Shown one piece after another: positions 14,201 to 17,490 of a DNA stretch of 17,490 nt; the first letter of the stretch is position 1, and every line of letters begins with the position of its first letter. Both the position numbers and the translations under genes were made by a program. The DNA is taken from contig CAYQZD010000076.1 in assembly GCA_964421875.1 (NCBI GenBank), forward strand, positions 1 through 17,490. Direction: 5' to 3'. The notes beneath the pieces were generated by a model. That model did not search any database. It was not told the DNA's origin and was given only the letters and a program-made list of their open reading frames with translations. Origin of the DNA: CAYQZD01 sp964421875. Lineage in GTDB: Bacteria; Electryoneota; Tariuqbacteria; Tariuqbacterales; Tariuqbacteraceae.

Positions 14201-15944
14201 AGAGTATTACTCCTTTTCCTTTCCGGCCGTCGACCATCACCTTTAAAGGCTCATCCGTCCTGACCCGCCGGATAAATTCCATTTCGCTTACCGTTTTCTG
14301 AATCCTAAGCCAATCCCATTTTATCTTCGACGCACCTATATCGTGCCGCACGGAAAAATAGGGAACGCCGAAACTGGTCAGGTTGTGGAAAAAGTGAGAA
14401 CCCTGGCTCAAATCGACGCTCATCCCCTCCAAAGTAGCCTCCACTATGACCCGCGCCCCGGAAATCTGCCCCCAGTTCACCGGTATCCCCAACCAGGGAT
14501 CGCTGCTGCCCCAGCGGCCGAACCCGATTAAAACATAGGGCTGGTTATCCTGAACCATAATATTATTCAACGCCTCCAGTTCCTGAGCGATGCTGCGGGT
14601 GTGTTTAGCTTCGAATTTATCGGGGTCGATGTAAATCACATCCCGGATGTTCTCCCATATCCCGTTGCCCATTACCCGGTCCGAAGATATTGCCGCTTCC
14701 TCCGCGCTGAGCAGCCCTTCGCTAACCTCTACAGTCCTATCCGGGGAAACCATCGGCCTAACCTGCAGGAAACCAACCCGGACGGGATAACCCTTATCCG
14801 GTCCTAAAGTGACCGCAAATTCAATCTCCACCTCAGCTCCAGCCGCCTCTCGGGAAATCTCCAGCAGCAGCTTAACCACATCGTTCAGTGGAAGCTGGCG
14901 GTAAACCAGTATCGGAGCAAAATTCAAAATCCGGGGTCCATCGCTGCCGATACCGGGATAGACCTTGTCGGAGGCGGCGATGTAGGTGGAGGCAATATGG
15001 TCGAGCGCTCCCTCATTTTCCGCTTCTGAAATACTCCCCTTGATTTCGTATTCGGTCTCCTTCAGCGGGTCGAAAGGCGCTTCCCCCATCTCCACCGCCC
15101 AGAAATCAAGCTGGGTCGTCTTCAGCAGTTCCTGAGGGGAAGCGCAGGGTGGAACCGCTTTGGGATAAGCCGGACAGTAGCTCCAGATCAGACCGCCGTC
15201 GACGATAGTCCTCCCCAGCCCTAAAGCTAAGTTCACCACCCCCTCCTCCGGCTGAGCCTTCCCGAATGTGTAATAGTTGAACGACTTACCCACCCCGGAA
15301 ATCGAAGGGTAAAAATGGCTGTTGTTTCGAGTCCCCACCACTTCCTGTATTATCACACCCATCCTTTCATTCTCTAAATTCGCCCCGGCGGCGCGGATAT
15401 AACTTTTCGCTTCACGGAAGTAGGTGGAGGCGTAAACGAACTTGACCGCTTCAATCAGCTTGTTGAACCGCGCTTCGGGGTTGAATTGGTTATTAGGCGT
15501 CATCTTAGTGGCGTAAACTCCGGCGAAGGGGCGGCGCATCGCGTCCTCCAGCAGGCTGGAAGAACGCACCGCCAAAGGGCGGTTCACCCGGGAGATGAGC
15601 GCCATCAAGTCTCCGGTGTACTCCGCGGGAAAATCGGCGGCGATGAAGGCGCGGGCGATAGTCTCATCGGACTCCTCGGAGAAAGCGATATCGCGGAGAC
15701 GGTTACGGGTCATAAAGGCGTCGAAGATATCGGTGGTGAGCGCTGCCAGGCGGGGAATATTGACAGTGATACCGGGAAACTCCGAATGAGGAAAGCGGGT
15801 TTTAAGGAAACCGTCGATAAATGCCAATCCCCGAGCCTTCCCCCCCAACTCCCCTTCACCGATGCTCATAAAATCAGCGCTCGACTCAAAAAATTTCCGG
15901 TCGAATCGCGCTATGTTGTCGCCTTCGCCGCTTCCGGCGTTCAT
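14193..15944 (-). CDS. PEP/pyruvate-binding (PPDK_N) domain protein lacking PEP synthase catalytic domains
   Basis: This is a 583-residue cytoplasmic protein. The ATP-grasp PPDK_N region spans about residues 26-400 and keeps the family landmarks: ELGGKARGL (32-40), AVRSSSLLEDA (125-135), GVIIQEVVG (196-204), LALGLGR (239-245), VEIEFA (372-377) and LQVRPM (393-398). It is followed by the domain shared with its partner (about 430-560), with IGFGRWGSSDPWLGIPV (473-489) and SQGSHFF (513-519). PEP synthase is normally around 800 residues and has a phospho-His domain and a barrel; both are missing and no THxA-type phospho-His motif is visible. The protein may bind ATP and act on an unknown acceptor. 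GAGGAC lies 6 bases before the ATG. The stop codon lies inside the start region of the next gene, so the two are translationally coupled and probably form a complex or one pathway (inference). Confidence 0.87.
   Translation of the reverse strand: MNAGSGEGDNIARFDRKFFESSADFMSIGEGELGGKARGLAFIDGFLKTRFPHSEFPGITVNIPRLAALTTDIFDAFMTRNRLRDIAFSEESDETIARAFIAADFPAEYTGDLMALISRVNRPLAVRSSSLLEDAMRRPFAGVYATKMTPNNQFNPEARFNKLIEAVKFVYASTYFREAKSYIRAAGANLENERMGVIIQEVVGTRNNSHFYPSISGVGKSFNYYTFGKAQPEEGVVNLALGLGRTIVDGGLIWSYCPAYPKAVPPCASPQELLKTTQLDFWAVEMGEAPFDPLKETEYEIKGSISEAENEGALDHIASTYIAASDKVYPGIGSDGPRILNFAPILVYRQLPLNDVVKLLLEISREAAGAEVEIEFAVTLGPDKGYPVRVGFLQVRPMVSPDRTVEVSEGLLSAEEAAISSDRVMGNGIWENIRDVIYIDPDKFEAKHTRSIAQELEALNNIMVQDNQPYVLIGFGRWGSSDPWLGIPVNWGQISGARVIVEATLEGMSVDLSQGSHFFHNLTSFGVPYFSVRHDIGASKIKWDWLRIQKTVSEMEFIRRVRTDEPLKVMVDGRKGKGVILYG
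14210..14215 (-). promoter_or_regulatory. Ribosome binding site for the 1078-residue PPDK_N protein
   Basis: On the minus strand AAGGAG lies 9 bases before the ATG at 14200, within the last codons of the upstream gene. It supports this start and translation as part of a two-gene operon. Confidence 0.6.
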
Positions 15945-15950
15945 CGCTGA

Positions 15951-15956
15951 GTCCTC
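15951..15956 (-). promoter_or_regulatory. Ribosome binding site for the 583-residue PPDK_N protein
   Basis: GAGGAC on the minus strand sits 6 bases before the ATG at 15944 and supports that start. Confidence 0.55.
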
Positions 15957-15979
15957 GTTTGGGACGATATTAATCTTAA

Positions 15980-16011
15980 GGGGCGGGTGAAGGGTTCGCC
16001 CGCCCCCTTTT
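15980..16011 (-). terminator. GC-rich hairpin after glutamate dehydrogenase
   Basis: A 12-bp stem (15980-15991 with 15995-16006, one G-T pair, 3-base loop) lies in the 115-base gap between glutamate dehydrogenase and the PPDK_N pair. Read on the minus strand it is preceded by AAAAG and followed by CTTAAGATTAA, a weak U-tract. Read on the plus strand it is followed by TTTT. It fits a terminator or attenuator for glutamate dehydrogenase, possibly bidirectional, and some read-through into the next genes is possible. Confidence 0.6.
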
Positions 16012-16059
16012 GTCTATAACGGAGCGTAGAAAAACAAGTGAGTCGTTAAGCTTCGGTGC

Positions 16060-17340
<1,281 letters not shown>

Positions 17341-17402
17341 CTCTCTTTAAGGTCCTTTCGGTTACAAATATTAGTTTACAATTAATACGAAGTTACAGTT
17401 TA

Positions 17403-17445
17403 TGGTGCTAAATCACCAAATATAGTCATTCGTGAATAGAATGAC
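17403..17445 (-). promoter_or_regulatory. Two inverted repeats upstream of glutamate dehydrogenase
   Basis: Two small dyads lie 63-105 bases before the glutamate dehydrogenase start. The first pairs TGGTG (17403-17407) with CACCA (17414-17418). The second pairs GTCATTC (17425-17431) with GAATGAC (17439-17445), a perfect 7-bp match with a 7-base spacer. Their size and position suit operator sites for a dimeric regulator near the promoter. AT-rich sequence between them and the gene could hold the promoter, but no confident -35/-10 pair is visible. Confidence 0.35.
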
Positions 17446-17490
17446 GGAAAAAGGATATCATTCCCGCGACCTGTGCGCCGCACGGTGTAA

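Noticed and set aside
10964..15944. Annotation of the two PPDK_N genes as phosphoenolpyruvate synthase (ppsA)
   Set aside because: Both lack the phospho-His domain and the PEP/pyruvate-binding barrel needed for that reaction.
15486..15950. 154-residue plus-strand ORF opposite the 583-residue PPDK_N gene
   Set aside because: It is a shadow of the VRSSSLLED-containing region; no ribosome site and no family resemblance.

Overview
The window looks like a chromosomal segment of a Gram-negative bacterium, most likely from the wider FCB group or a related uncultured phylum (Zixibacteria- or KSB1-like). This placement is an inference from three things: a secreted beta-helix protein with a C-terminal PNPFN-type sorting/FlgD-like domain, a very large multi-PAS/GAF hybrid histidine kinase, and short low-complexity tandem repeats between genes. 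I see no rRNA, tRNA, CRISPR array, transposase or phage gene. Coding density is high. Everything left of about 11.0 kb is on the plus strand and everything right of it is on the minus strand.

Plus-strand half. Bases 1-250 hold no gene but carry four different short tandem repeats, the last ending 8 bases before a start codon. Next come a Tat-exported DUF362 protein (251-1186) and a secreted protein built from two parallel beta-helix modules separated by an Ig/cadherin-like domain (1435-4467). A largely non-coding 480-base gap follows, with two doubtful mini-ORFs. Then comes a 1714-residue membrane hybrid sensor kinase (4949-10093) with an extracytoplasmic ABC_sub_bind-type sensor, five PAS and two GAF domains, a histidine kinase core and a C-terminal receiver. 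A calcineurin-like metallophosphoesterase (10144-11007) completes this half.

Minus-strand half. A glutamate dehydrogenase (16060-17340) is read first. It is followed by a GC-rich hairpin and a tightly coupled two-gene unit. That unit encodes two proteins with the ATP-grasp (PPDK_N) domain of PEP synthase but without the phospho-histidine and PEP/pyruvate domains of that enzyme. The two share an additional C-terminal domain marked by GRWGS and G[ST]HFF motifs. The larger one also has a GAF-like N-terminus and a Pol-beta-type nucleotidyltransferase domain at its C-terminus. Its end overlaps the end of the convergent phosphoesterase gene.

The paired PPDK_N proteins are the best candidate for an incompletely described system: two coupled ATP-grasp proteins with no recognisable phosphotransfer domain, one linked to a sensor-like and a nucleotidyltransferase domain. 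What they act on cannot be read from the sequence. Their closeness to glutamate dehydrogenase suggests, but does not show, a link to central carbon/nitrogen metabolism. The giant kinase has no separate response-regulator gene here and its receiver has no visible output domain, so its downstream partner is probably elsewhere.
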